Shown here: in pieces, positions 8,276-16,964 of the stretch
How positions within the stretch are numbered: position 1 is the first letter of the stretch
Layout: each line of letters starts with the position of its first letter
Source of the DNA: Streptomyces niveus
GTDB taxonomy: Bacteria; Actinomycetota; Actinomycetes; Streptomycetales; Streptomycetaceae
Length of the DNA: 64,000 bases
Direction: 5' to 3'
Assembly (NCBI RefSeq): GCF_001723055.1
Contig: NZ_MDCR01000032.1
Location: 1-64,000 of the forward strand
Notes under the pieces: model-generated
The model's database searches: none
Told to the model about the DNA's origin: nothing
Seen by the model: only the letters and a program-made list of their open reading frames with translations
Translations under genes and position numbers: made by a program

Positions 8276-10200
8276 AGCGGTGGCTCCAGACGGGCGATCG
8301 CGCGCAGCGTCCTGGGCGCGAAGCGGGACAGCAGCCGGGCGCCGCGGGCCTCCGGCGTGACCGGTACGACGGCCTCGTTGCGGACGACGGCGCGCAGGAT
8401 CGCGTCGGCGACCTTCTCCGGCGGGTAGTTGCGCAGCCCGTACAGCCGTGCGGTCCGCTTCCTCCGTCGCTTCTCCTCCTCCGCCGACACCCCGGTGAAC
8501 CGGGCGGTGGACGTGATGGCGGTGTTGACGAAGCCGGGGCAGATGGCGCTGACCCCGATGCCCTGCCCGGCCAGCTCGGCGCGCAGGCACTCGCTGAGCA
8601 TCAGCACCGCCGCCTTGGAGGTGCTGTAGGCGGGCAGCGCGCGCGAGGGCTGATAGGCGGCGGCCGACGCGGTGTTGACGATGTGGCCGCCCTGTCCGCG
8701 CGCCGCCATCTGGCCACCGAATATCCGGCAGCCGTGGATGACGCCCCAGAGATTGACGTCCAGGACCTTCTTCCAGTCCTCGCTCGTGGTGTCCAGGAAC
8801 GGCCCCGAGAGCCCGATCCCCGCGTTGTTCACCAGGACGTCCACCGTGCCGTACTCGGCGGCGACCTTCTCGGCCAGCTTCTCCATCGCCTCCTCGTCGC
8901 CGACGTCGACGGTCTCGGCCCACGCCCGTGGCGCGCCGATCAGCCGGGCCATCTCGGCGGTCCTGGCGGTCCCTTCACCGTCGCGGTCGACCACGACGAC
9001 GCGGGCGCCCGACTCGGCGAACGCGAAAGCGGTGGCCCGTCCGATGCCGCTCGCCGCGCCGGTCACCAGGACGAGCTGCCCGCCGAACCGCTCCCCGTAG
9101 GGGCCGCTCGCCACCAGGTCCCGCGCCCGGCGGGCCCGGCTCTCCCGGCGCGCCTTGCCGGCCGGCCCGACAGCCACCGCGTCGCCGGCCGCGTCGTCCC
9201 CGCCGTCCCCGTCCTTCGCGCTCTCCGGCTCGGGCTCGTGCGCGCTGACGAACTCGGTGATCCAGAAAGCCAGTTGATCCGGTCGCGTACGCGGCACCCA
9301 GTGCTTGGCGGGGAGCGTACGGCGTACCAGCTGGGGCACCCACCGCTCCAGGTCGTCGTAGAGCCGCTCGGAGAGGAAGGCGTCACCGGTCGGGGTGATC
9401 AGCTGGACCGGCACGTGCGCGTGCGCGTCGGCCCGTGGTCGGCGCAGCCGGGCGTTGATGTTGTCCCGGTAGAGCCAGGCGCCGTGCGCCGCGTCCTCCG
9501 GCAGTGAGGCGGTCGGATACGCGCCCGCGCTCCCCGTGCCCCCCGCGTCCGCCCGCGCCGGCGGCACCTTCTCGAACCGGTCGAGGATCTTCGGCCACCG
9601 CCTGCCGAGCGGCCCGCGCCATGCCAGCTCGGGCAGCACCGGCGTGTGCAGCAGATACACGTACCAGGACTTGGCGCCCTGACCGAGCAGTTGGCCCAGC
9701 GCGCGCGGGGTGGGGCGGGTCATCCGGCGTTTGATCCAGTGCCCGAAGTGGTCCAGCGACGGTCCCGACATCGAGGTGAAGGAGGCGATACGGCCCTTCG
9801 TGCGCCGTACGGTCACGAACTCCCAGCCCTGTACGGACCCCCAGTCGTGGCCCACCAGATGGACCGGCCGGTCCGGGCTCACCGCGTCGGCGACCGCCAG
9901 GAAGTCGTCCGTCAGCTTCTCCAGGGTGAAGCCGCCGCGCAGTGGCTTCGGGGCCGTCGACCCGCCGTGGCCCCGGACGTCGTACAGCACCACATGGAAC
10001 CGCTCGGCGAGCCGCTCCGCGACCTGGGACCAGACCTCTTTGCTGTCGGGATACCCGTGCACGAGCAGGACCGTCGGCCGCCGCGGGTCACCCAGCTCGG
10101 CCACGCACAGCTCGATCCCGCCCGTGCGCACCCGGCGCTCACGCACCTCCACGGGCCTGCCCGACGGCGACGGAACAGACGGAACTGACTGAAGCGACAT
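8272..10200 (-). CDS. Alpha/beta hydrolase - short-chain dehydrogenase fusion (EphD-like)
   Basis: 642 residues in two enzyme domains. The N-terminal 300 residues are an epoxide-hydrolase-like alpha/beta fold with oxyanion motif HGYPDSKEVW and nucleophile elbow GHDWGS, whose nucleophile is Asp. From about residue 370 there is a classical SDR: VTGAASGIGRA cofactor motif, NNAG, and catalytic Ser, Tyr and Lys in the NTASAA and PAYSTSK segments. The layout resembles mycobacterial EphD, linked to mycolic-acid metabolism, although Streptomyces lacks mycolates. ATG at 10200 overlaps the upstream stop as TGATG. The substrate is probably a hydrophobic epoxide or alcohol (inference). Confidence 0.85.
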   Translation of the reverse strand: MSLQSVPSVPSPSGRPVEVRERRVRTGGIELCVAELGDPRRPTVLLVHGYPDSKEVWSQVAERLAERFHVVLYDVRGHGGSTAPKPLRGGFTLEKLTDDFLAVADAVSPDRPVHLVGHDWGSVQGWEFVTVRRTKGRIASFTSMSGPSLDHFGHWIKRRMTRPTPRALGQLLGQGAKSWYVYLLHTPVLPELAWRGPLGRRWPKILDRFEKVPPARADAGGTGSAGAYPTASLPEDAAHGAWLYRDNINARLRRPRADAHAHVPVQLITPTGDAFLSERLYDDLERWVPQLVRRTLPAKHWVPRTRPDQLAFWITEFVSAHEPEPESAKDGDGGDDAAGDAVAVGPAGKARRESRARRARDLVASGPYGERFGGQLVLVTGAASGIGRATAFAFAESGARVVVVDRDGEGTARTAEMARLIGAPRAWAETVDVGDEEAMEKLAEKVAAEYGTVDVLVNNAGIGLSGPFLDTTSEDWKKVLDVNLWGVIHGCRIFGGQMAARGQGGHIVNTASAAAYQPSRALPAYSTSKAAVLMLSECLRAELAGQGIGVSAICPGFVNTAITSTARFTGVSAEEEKRRRKRTARLYGLRNYPPEKVADAILRAVVRNEAVVPVTPEARGARLLSRFAPRTLRAIARLEPPL

Positions 10201-11048
10201 CACGCACCCTTCGCCCAACGCCGCACATGCGGCAGATCGTCATCCAGCCAGAACGCGCTCTCGGCCGGGTCCCCGGAGTCGGTGACCACCAGGATTTCCT
10301 CGAACTTGGCGCCCGTACCCCGGAATCCGAGGTGCGGCTCCACCGCCCACAGCCCCGGTCTGGGCGGGTGGTCGGAGAATCTGTACGGGCTCCACAGCGG
10401 TGACCAGCCGTCCCGGTGCCCGTGCAGCGCGTCGCTCGCCAGGCCCTTGAGCGCCTGCGTACCGAAACCGAGGACATGCGGCGACCAGCGCCGGTCGCTC
10501 ACACGGCCGATCTTGTGGGCGATCACCCCGAAGGGGTAGGCCCGGTGTCTGTTCTCGTATCCCTGGCGGACCATCAGCCGGTCCACGTCCTCGTATATCT
10601 CCCGCAGCGGGCGGCGCTCGCGCACCTCGCGCAGCAGCAGCTCGCGGTGCGCCTGAAGATCGGCGAGGAGTTTGTCGTGCAGCGGGTGTGGGCCGGGGCC
10701 CAGACAGCCCGAATACCCGACGTCGGCGGGGAAACCCCGGTGGACCGGCGCCAGATCGAGGATGAACGGCATCCCCTCCTCCAGCCTCCGGTTGGTGGGG
10801 AAGAACTGGAGCGGGATCCGGAACCCCGTGAAGGCCGTACGGTCCCCGAACCAGGCGAAGGGCAGATGGAACCAGTCGCGCACCCCGCGCGCCCGCAACC
10901 AGTCGCGCTGCATCCGGGCGGCCTCGCGCTCCGTGACCCCCGGCCGCAGGCGCGCGGCCACCGCTTCGGCGCACTCGTAGGCCAGCCGCTGCGCGGAGCT
11001 GAATCCCCGCAGCTCCGCGGCCCGTTCGCCCGTCAACGCTGAAGCCAT
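10200..11048 (-). CDS. M24-family (pita-bread fold) metallopeptidase-like protein
   Basis: 282 residues. Pita-bread ligand positions appear present: FILDLAP and ADVGYS supply Asp residues, VIAHKIG a His, WAVEPHLGF a Glu and KFEEILVVTD a Glu. This suggests an aminopeptidase- or creatinase-like enzyme, but substrate cannot be predicted. ATG at 11048 follows GGAGGT by 5 bases; an in-frame upstream start at 11108 would place the coding region over the promoter. First gene of the operon with the EphD-like fusion, the ferritin-like protein and MerR. Confidence 0.8.
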   Translation of the reverse strand: MASALTGERAAELRGFSSAQRLAYECAEAVAARLRPGVTEREAARMQRDWLRARGVRDWFHLPFAWFGDRTAFTGFRIPLQFFPTNRRLEEGMPFILDLAPVHRGFPADVGYSGCLGPGPHPLHDKLLADLQAHRELLLREVRERRPLREIYEDVDRLMVRQGYENRHRAYPFGVIAHKIGRVSDRRWSPHVLGFGTQALKGLASDALHGHRDGWSPLWSPYRFSDHPPRPGLWAVEPHLGFRGTGAKFEEILVVTDSGDPAESAFWLDDDLPHVRRWAKGA

Positions 11049-11079
11049 GCCGCACCTCCGACCCGATCGCGCTACGCGT

Positions 11080-11108
11080 TCGTAACGTGACACTGATGAA
11101 TGTGACAA
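11080..11108 (-). promoter_or_regulatory. Candidate promoter of the M24/EphD/MerR operon
   Basis: Reading leftward, TTGTCA (11103-11108) and TTACGA (11080-11085) are 17 bp apart, placing a start point about 25 bases before the ATG at 11048. The spacer and -35 include two copies of GTGACA on the plus strand (11087-11092, 11102-11107) whose starts are 15 bp apart; these could be a regulator site. A TGTGGAAAA DnaA-box variant lies at 11143-11151. Confidence 0.4.
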
Positions 11109-11280
11109 TGTCCGGCGGCTGCGTCAAGGCCCGCGTCCAGCCTGTGGAAAACTCTCCGCCCCCATAACTTTCGGCATAACTTTTTATGCTGCCCTTACGG
11201 GTCCGTACGCCTCAAGGCGGACCCCGAGACAGCCGCCAGGGCTGACGTCCGCTGTGGGGTGCGCCACTACCGTCTTAAAC

Positions 11281-12327
11281 GTGACTGTGATCGCTACTGA
11301 AGGCCTGAGTAAGCGGTTCCCCCGGGTAACCGCGCTTGACCGGCTCTCCTTGGACATCGGACCGGGCGTGACCGGTCTGGTGGGTGCCAACGGAGCCGGC
11401 AAGTCCACCATGATCAAGATCCTGCTGGGTCTGTCCCCCGCCACGGAAGGCCGGGCCACCGTGCTCGGGTTCGACGTCGCCACCGACGGCGCCGCCATCC
11501 GCGAGAGCGTCGGATACATGCCCGAGCACGACTGCCTGCCGCCCGACGTCTCGGCGACCGAACTCGTCGTCCACATGGCGCGCATGTCCGGACTCCCCCC
11601 GACCGCCGCCCGCGAACGCACCGCGGACACACTGCGCCACGTCGGCCTGTACGAGGAGCGGTACCGCCCCATCGGCGGCTACTCGACCGGCATGAAGCAG
11701 CGCGTCAAACTCGCGCAGGCACTGGTCCACGACCCCAAACTCGTCCTCCTCGACGAGCCGACGAACGGCCTCGACCCCGTCGGCCGCGACGAGATGCTCA
11801 ACCTGATCCGCCGCGTGTACACCGACTTCGGCATCTCCGTCCTCGTGACCTCGCACCTCCTCGGCGAGCTCGAACGCACCTGTGACCATGTCGTCGTCAT
11901 CGACGGCGGCACGCTGCTGCGCTCCAGCTCCACGAGCGACTTCACGCAGAACACGGCGACGCTCGCCGTCGAGGTCACCGACACCGACACCCACCCCGAC
12001 GGCACCCGCGCCCTGCGCGAGGCCCTCACCGCGGCCGGGCTCTCGCTCCACCTGGGCGAGGAGGACGGCCTGCCTGGCGCCGGCCACATCCTGCTCATCG
12101 AGGCGACGGGCGAGGAGACGTACGACGTCGTACGCGACACCGTCGCCGGACTCGGGCTCGGCCTCGTACGGATGGAACAGCGCCGCCACCACATCGCGGA
12201 GGTCTTCCGTACGAAGGACGCCTCGAAGGGCGCCGCCCCGGCCGGCCCCGACGGGCAGCCCGTACCGGCCCAGAGCGGCACCGCGGAACTCGCACTTCAG
12301 AAGGGAGGCGGCAGCGATGAGCACTGA
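11281..12327 (+). CDS. ABC transporter ATP-binding protein (first of two)
   Basis: 348 residues. Walker A GANGAGKST, signature YSTGMKQR and Walker B LVLLDEPTNG, then a C-terminal extension of about 120 residues ending in a Pro/Ala-rich tail. It belongs to the NatA/CcmA-like type that pairs with separately encoded six-helix permeases. GTG at 11281 gives a normal N terminus; an earlier in-frame GTG at 11254 adds nine atypical residues. No Shine-Dalgarno sequence is evident, so the transcript may be leaderless. It overlaps the next gene by 11 bases and begins a four-gene operon. Substrate unknown. Confidence 0.85.
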   Translation: MTVIATEGLSKRFPRVTALDRLSLDIGPGVTGLVGANGAGKSTMIKILLGLSPATEGRATVLGFDVATDGAAIRESVGYMPEHDCLPPDVSATELVVHMARMSGLPPTAARERTADTLRHVGLYEERYRPIGGYSTGMKQRVKLAQALVHDPKLVLLDEPTNGLDPVGRDEMLNLIRRVYTDFGISVLVTSHLLGELERTCDHVVVIDGGTLLRSSSTSDFTQNTATLAVEVTDTDTHPDGTRALREALTAAGLSLHLGEEDGLPGAGHILLIEATGEETYDVVRDTVAGLGLGLVRMEQRRHHIAEVFRTKDASKGAAPAGPDGQPVPAQSGTAELALQKGGGSDEH

Positions 12328-13198
12328 CCTCACCCGGATCCACAACATCGGCTACCGCAACTACGACGGCCCGCGGCTCGGCCGCGCCTACGCCCGCCGC
12401 TCCCTCTACTCGCAGTCCCTGCGCGGCTCCTACGGCCTCGGCAGGTCCGCCAAGTCCAAGATCCTGCCGATGATCCTGTTCGCCGTGATGTGCGTACCGG
12501 CGGCGATCATGGTCGCCGTCGCCGTCGCCACCGACCTCAAGGACCTGCCGGTCTCGTACACGCGGTACGCGATCTTCACCCAGGCCATCATCGCGCTCTT
12601 CCTGGCCGCCCAGGCGCCGCAGTCCGTCTCACGCGACCTGCGCTTCAAGACGGTGCCGCTGTACTTCTCCCGTCCCATCGAGCGCGTCGACTACGTCCTC
12701 GCCAAGTACGGCGCGATGGCCTCCTCCCTCTTCATCCTGACCGCCGCCCCACTGGTGGTCCTCTACCTCGGTTCGCTGCTCGCCAAGATGGACTTCCTCG
12801 ACCAGACCAAGGGCTTCGGCCAGGGGCTCCTCTCCGTGGCACTGCTCTCACTGCTCTTCGGCGGACTCGGCCTGGTTATGGCCGCCCTCACCCCGCGCCG
12901 CGGCTTCGGCGTCGCCGCCGTGATCGCCACACTGACCATCACCTACGGCGCCGTCTCCACCGTCCAGGCCATCGCCTCCGCGAGCGACGCGGACGGCGCC
13001 GTCCAGTGGCTCGGCCTCTTCTCACCCATCACGCTCATCGACGGCGTACAGACCGCGTTCCTCGGCGCCACCTCGTCGTTCCCCGGCGAGGCGGGCCCCT
13101 CGGCCGGTGTCGGTGTCGTCTATCTGCTGGTCGTTCTCGCGCTCATCCTCGGCTCGTACGCCGTCCTCATGGGCCGTTACCGGAAGGTCGGGCTGTGA
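12317..13198 (+). CDS. ABC transporter permease (ABC-2 type)
   Basis: 293 residues with about six membrane segments, for example PMILFAVMCVPAAIMVAVAVA, then a segment after SLFILTAAPLVV and a last helix near VVYLLVVLALILGSYAVLM. The N-terminal 55 residues are soluble and basic. ATG at 12317 follows GGGAGG at 12303-12308, inside the 3' end of the upstream ATPase gene. Its stop overlaps the next gene's start as GTGA, so the two cassettes are probably translated together. Confidence 0.82.
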   Translation: MSTDLTRIHNIGYRNYDGPRLGRAYARRSLYSQSLRGSYGLGRSAKSKILPMILFAVMCVPAAIMVAVAVATDLKDLPVSYTRYAIFTQAIIALFLAAQAPQSVSRDLRFKTVPLYFSRPIERVDYVLAKYGAMASSLFILTAAPLVVLYLGSLLAKMDFLDQTKGFGQGLLSVALLSLLFGGLGLVMAALTPRRGFGVAAVIATLTITYGAVSTVQAIASASDADGAVQWLGLFSPITLIDGVQTAFLGATSSFPGEAGPSAGVGVVYLLVVLALILGSYAVLMGRYRKVGL

Positions 13199-14106
13199 CC
13201 ACCATCAACATCGAGCACGCGTCACGCTGGTTCGGCAACGTCGTCGCCGTCAACGACGTCACGATGACCGTCGGCCCCGGCGTTACCGGGCTGCTCGGAC
13301 CCAACGGCGCGGGCAAGTCCACGCTCATCAACATGATGGGCGGGTTCCTGGCCCCCTCCAACGGAAGCGTCACCCTCGACGGCGACGCGATCTGGCGCAA
13401 CGAGTCCGTCTACCGCAAGATCGGCATCGTCCCCGAGCGGGAGGGCATGTACGACTTCCTCACCGGGCTCGAATTCGTCGTCGCCAACGCCGAACTGCAC
13501 GGCCTCGGTAAGGAGGCGGCCCACAAGGCGCTCGCCACCGTCGAGATGGAGTACGCGCAGGACCGCAAGATCGCGACGTACAGCAAAGGCATGCGCCAGC
13601 GCGTCAAGATGGCGTCCGCGCTCGTCCACGAGCCGTCCGTGCTGCTCCTGGACGAGCCGTTCAACGGCATGGACCCACGCCAGCGCATGCAACTGATGGA
13701 CCTGCTGCGGAAGATGGGCGACTCGGGCCGTACGGTCCTGTTCTCCTCGCACATCCTTGAGGAGGTCGAGCAACTCGCCGCGCACATCGAGGTGATCGTC
13801 GCCGGCCGGCACGCCGCGTCCGGCGACTTCCGCAAGATCCGCCGGCTCATGACCGACCGGCCGCACCGCTATCTCGTACGGTCCAGCGACGACCGCGTCC
13901 TCGCCGCCGCGCTGATCGCCGACCCCTCCACCGCAGGCATCGAGGTCGACGTCACCGAGGGCGCGCTGCGCATCCAGGCCGTCGACTTCGGGCGCTTCAC
14001 CGAACTGCTGCCGAGGGTCGCCCGCGAGCACTCCATCCGGCTGCTCTCGGTCTCGCCGTCCGACGAATCCCTCGAATCCGTCTTCTCGTACCTCGTAACG
14101 GCCTGA
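13195..14106 (+). CDS. ABC transporter ATP-binding protein (second)
   Basis: 303 residues. Walker A GPNGAGKST, signature YSKGMRQR and Walker B VLLLDEPFNG, with an H-loop in FSSHILEEVEQ. Similar in build to the first ATPase but shorter at the C terminus. GTG at 13195 overlaps the permease stop as GTGA. Two ATPases with two permeases in alternation suggest either a heteromeric exporter or a duplicated pair; which ATPase serves which permease cannot be read from the sequence. Confidence 0.85.
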   Translation: MTTINIEHASRWFGNVVAVNDVTMTVGPGVTGLLGPNGAGKSTLINMMGGFLAPSNGSVTLDGDAIWRNESVYRKIGIVPEREGMYDFLTGLEFVVANAELHGLGKEAAHKALATVEMEYAQDRKIATYSKGMRQRVKMASALVHEPSVLLLDEPFNGMDPRQRMQLMDLLRKMGDSGRTVLFSSHILEEVEQLAAHIEVIVAGRHAASGDFRKIRRLMTDRPHRYLVRSSDDRVLAAALIADPSTAGIEVDVTEGALRIQAVDFGRFTELLPRVAREHSIRLLSVSPSDESLESVFSYLVTA

Positions 14107-14131
14107 GCGCCCAGAAAGGAGCTGTGACGTC

Positions 14132-14851
14132 ATGTACGACCCCACAGTCGCCCGGCTCACCTACCGGGCCCTGCTCGGCCGGCGCCGGGCCGCCGTCCTC
14201 CTCATCCTGCCGGTCCTGCTGATCTTCATCGCCGTGGCCGTACGCGCCTTCAGCGGCGTGGACGACCAGACCGCGTCGGACGTCCTGGGCGGCTTCGCCC
14301 TCGCCACGATGATCCCGCTGATCGGCGTGATCGCGGGAACGGGCGCCATCGGCCCCGAGATCGACGACGGTTCGATCGTCTACCTGCTGGCGAAGCCGCT
14401 GCCACGGCCGACGATCATCTTCACCAAACTGATCGTCGCCATCGCCGTGACGATGGTCTTCTCCGCGGTCCCCACCTTCATCGCCGGATTCATCCTCAAC
14501 GGCAACGGCCAGCAGATCGCGGTGTCCTACACCATCGCCGCGCTGGTCGCCTCCATCGCCTACAGCGCCCTGTTCCTGCTGCTCGGCACGGTCAGCCGGC
14601 ACGCGGTCGTCATCGGCCTCGTGTACGCGCTGGTGTGGGAGACGCTCTTCGGCAGCCTGGTCGCGGGCGCGCGGACGCTCAGCGTCCAGCAGTGGTCCCT
14701 GGCGGTCGCGGAGAGGACCGCCGGCGACGGCCTGATCGCGTCGGACGTCGGCCTGCCGCTCGCCATCGTGCTGTTGGTCGGGGTGACGGTCGTCGCGACG
14801 TGGTACGCGGGCCAGAAGCTGCGGACGCTGACGCTCGCCGGCGAGGAGTGA
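14132..14851 (+). CDS. ABC transporter permease (ABC-2 type, second)
   Basis: 239 residues, nearly all membrane-embedded: helices near AVLLILPVLLIFIAVAV, MIPLIGVIAGTG, FTKLIVAIAVTMVFSAVP, IAALVASIAYSALFLLLG and LPLAIVLLVGVTVVATWYA. AAAGGAG lies shortly before ATG 14132. Last gene of the exporter operon and followed by a strong hairpin. Substrate unknown. Confidence 0.82.
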   Translation: MYDPTVARLTYRALLGRRRAAVLLILPVLLIFIAVAVRAFSGVDDQTASDVLGGFALATMIPLIGVIAGTGAIGPEIDDGSIVYLLAKPLPRPTIIFTKLIVAIAVTMVFSAVPTFIAGFILNGNGQQIAVSYTIAALVASIAYSALFLLLGTVSRHAVVIGLVYALVWETLFGSLVAGARTLSVQQWSLAVAERTAGDGLIASDVGLPLAIVLLVGVTVVATWYAGQKLRTLTLAGEE

Positions 14852-14892
14852 GCGCGGGCTCGTCATCGCCGCACGCTGAGCCGCGCGGCGCC

Positions 14893-14921
14893 GCGACCCC
14901 CGCCCATCGGGCGGGGGTCGC
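14893..14921 (+). terminator. Hairpin after the ABC exporter operon
   Basis: A perfect 13-bp GC-rich stem with a three-base loop (left arm ends 14905, right arm begins 14909), 42 bases after the permease stop. No T-tract follows, as is common for Streptomyces terminators. Confidence 0.7.
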
Positions 14922-15131
14922 CGCGTAACTGTACGTTTATCGGCTCGTTGTTCCGCGTGCGTGGAGGCAACTGGAGTTCGTGACGTCGAGCGTTCGTGAA
15001 ACTGGGGATTGCCGGAGCCGGCTCGAAAGCCGCACCGGTCATTGAGTGAGTAGCCACCGTGAGCCGACCTCCGCCCCTGATGCCCGGGGAGAGGGCCGTC
15101 CCTCATCGGTTCACGAACGGAAGGCACACCC

Positions 15132-15827
15132 ATGCCATCGGAAGTCACCTTGCTCGAATCGCGCACCATGCGCGTCGAGCATCTGGGGCGCGTCGACGCG
15201 CTCGACAAGGTGAAGGCCCTGGTCATGCTCCCGGACGGCGCGCACTGCACCACGGACGGGGTCGCGCGCTACTTCGAAGTATCCACAGGCGTCATCAGGC
15301 AGTTGACCGCACGGCATCGCGCGGAGCTGGCCGAGAACGGGATGCGAGTGCTGCGAGGCCCTGACCTGCGGCGCTTTCATAGTGACATGGTGTCACTATG
15401 GGGCACGGAGAAGGGGGAGAGTTATCCACAGGCGGTCACCCAGCTCACGCTCCACACCCGCCGGACCGTCCTCAACATCGCGATGCTGCTCCGCGACAGC
15501 GACATCGCCCGCTGCGTCCGTACGTACCTCCTCGACGCCGAGGAGGGCTGGCGCGAGGCGTACGCCTCCCTCGACCGCCGCGTCACCGCCGTGGAGTCGT
15601 GCCTTGGCGGAGTCGGCGTGGCGCTCCAGGAACTGGGGCCGGTTCTCAACCGGATGTCGCACCGGCTCGACAGCCTGGACCGGCGGCTCGACGCCACCAA
15701 CCAGGTCGTCGCGGCAATCAGCAACCGGCTGTGCCAGATGTCCGAGGACATCAACCGCGTCGACGCCCGGGTGGACGACGTCGTCCATCAGTTGAAGGAT
15801 CTGCGCCGCGGCCGTAGGCGCCGCTGA
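15132..15827 (+). CDS. HTH DNA-binding protein with C-terminal coiled coil
   Basis: 231 residues. Residues about 18-80 look like a DNA-binding module: VARYFEVSTGVIRQLTARHR reads as a helix-turn-helix and is followed by a GPDLRRF segment. Residues about 125-225 form a long coiled coil with heptad Leu/Val (LNRMSHRLDSLDRRLDATN) and a basic RRGRRRR tail. This type is widespread in Streptomyces, but I know no characterised member. Two DnaA-box-like sequences fall inside the coding region (15279-15287, 15422-15430). Stands alone, convergent with the serS-linked HAD gene. Confidence 0.65.
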   Translation: MPSEVTLLESRTMRVEHLGRVDALDKVKALVMLPDGAHCTTDGVARYFEVSTGVIRQLTARHRAELAENGMRVLRGPDLRRFHSDMVSLWGTEKGESYPQAVTQLTLHTRRTVLNIAMLLRDSDIARCVRTYLLDAEEGWREAYASLDRRVTAVESCLGGVGVALQELGPVLNRMSHRLDSLDRRLDATNQVVAAISNRLCQMSEDINRVDARVDDVVHQLKDLRRGRRRR

Positions 15828-16130
15828 TCCGTTCGCGAACAACTCGGTGGCGCCGAACTCCCGCCCCGGTGCACAGTGGTGGTGTCAGGTATCACTGGAC
15901 CGGGAGAGGAGCGCGGCGATGACTGATGGTTCGAGTCCGTCGAGTTCCCGACAGGGCAGTCCCGAGCCGGCACCGGAGTAACCACTTCCGCTCCGCGCAG
16001 CCGACGGTGACCCGCCCAAGGGGGCGGTCGCTTCGAGCGCGCGTTCGCGCGCGGACCGCCCCCTTCCCCCGGGACGATCGGGCACATACATCGAGCACAT
16101 CGACCACCGCGACCGACCGACCGAGTCGCG
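15828..16130. terminator. Gap with a bidirectional hairpin at 16018-16065
   Basis: A 303-base gap between convergent genes; I see no gene in it. It contains a 12-bp inverted repeat, AAGGGGGCGGTC at 16018-16029 and its complement at 16054-16065, around a 24-base GC-rich loop that can itself pair. A on one side and T on the other suit termination in both directions. Confidence 0.6.
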
Positions 16131-16964
16131 TCAGCTCCGCTGAAGCAGCTTCTCCAGCACCACGGCGATACCGTCGTCCTCGTTCGACGCGGTCACCTCG
16201 TCCGCCACGGCCTTCAGCGCCTCGTGCGCGTTGGCCATCGCCACACCGTGCCTCGCCCAGCCGAACATCGGGATGTCGTTGGGCATGTCGCCGAACGCGA
16301 TCGTGTCGGCCGCCGTCACGCCGAGCCGCCGCGCGGCCAGCGAGAGCCCCGTGGCCTTGCTCAGACCCAGCGGCAGGATCTCCACGACCCCCGGCCCCGC
16401 CATGACCACGGCCACCATGCCGCCGGCCGTCTCCCGCGCGACCTTCGCCAACGCGTCGTCGCTCAGCTCGGGGTGCTGTATGTAGACCTTGTTGATCGGC
16501 TGGGTCCACATCTCCGCGCGGTCGTCGAGGCGCAGCGAGGGCAGCGGGCCGTCCTGGACCTGGTAGCCGGGCCCGATCAGTACGTCACCGTCGAGACCGT
16601 CACGGCTCGCGGCCAGCGCCAGCGGGCCCACCTCCGCCTCGATCTTCGACAGCGCGACGACGGCCACCTGCCGGTCGAGCGTCACCGACGTCAGCAGTCT
16701 GTGCTCACCGGCGTGGTAAACCTGCGCGCCCTGACCACAGACCGCCAACCCGTCGTACCCGAGATCGTCGAGGATGCCGCGCGTCCAGGGCACGGCCCGC
16801 CCGGTGACGATGATGTGCGCCGCCCCCGCCGCCGTCGCGGCGGTGAGCGCCTCACGCGTACGGGCGGAGACCGTGTGGTCCTCGCCCAGCAGCGTGCCGT
16901 CGAGGTCGGTCGCGACGAGCTTGTACGGGAAGCCGGCGGCGGGTGCGGGGGCGGCGGCGCTCAC
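16131..16964 (-). CDS. HAD-superfamily phosphatase, Cof type (overlaps serS)
   Basis: 277 residues. Motif [14 protein letters not shown], motif [12 protein letters not shown] and motif [21 protein letters not shown], with a C2 cap between. Paralogue of the protein at 3606-4469, with the same FGDMPND core. GTG at 16964 overlaps the serS stop as GTGA, so it is translated from the serS message. The constant pairing with serS in Streptomyces is known from synteny (memory); a functional link is unproven. Confidence 0.85.
   Translation of the reverse strand: MSAAAPAPAAGFPYKLVATDLDGTLLGEDHTVSARTREALTAATAAGAAHIIVTGRAVPWTRGILDDLGYDGLAVCGQGAQVYHAGEHRLLTSVTLDRQVAVVALSKIEAEVGPLALAASRDGLDGDVLIGPGYQVQDGPLPSLRLDDRAEMWTQPINKVYIQHPELSDDALAKVARETAGGMVAVVMAGPGVVEILPLGLSKATGLSLAARRLGVTAADTIAFGDMPNDIPMFGWARHGVAMANAHEALKAVADEVTASNEDDGIAVVLEKLLQRS

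Noticed and set aside
11281..14851. Antibiotic-resistance exporter
   Set aside because: The ABC proteins fit a generic ABC-2 exporter; nothing in sequence or neighbours points to a drug substrate.
15926..15960. TGGTTCGAGTCC, similar to a tRNA T-arm
   Set aside because: No cloverleaf can be built around it; no anticodon arm upstream.
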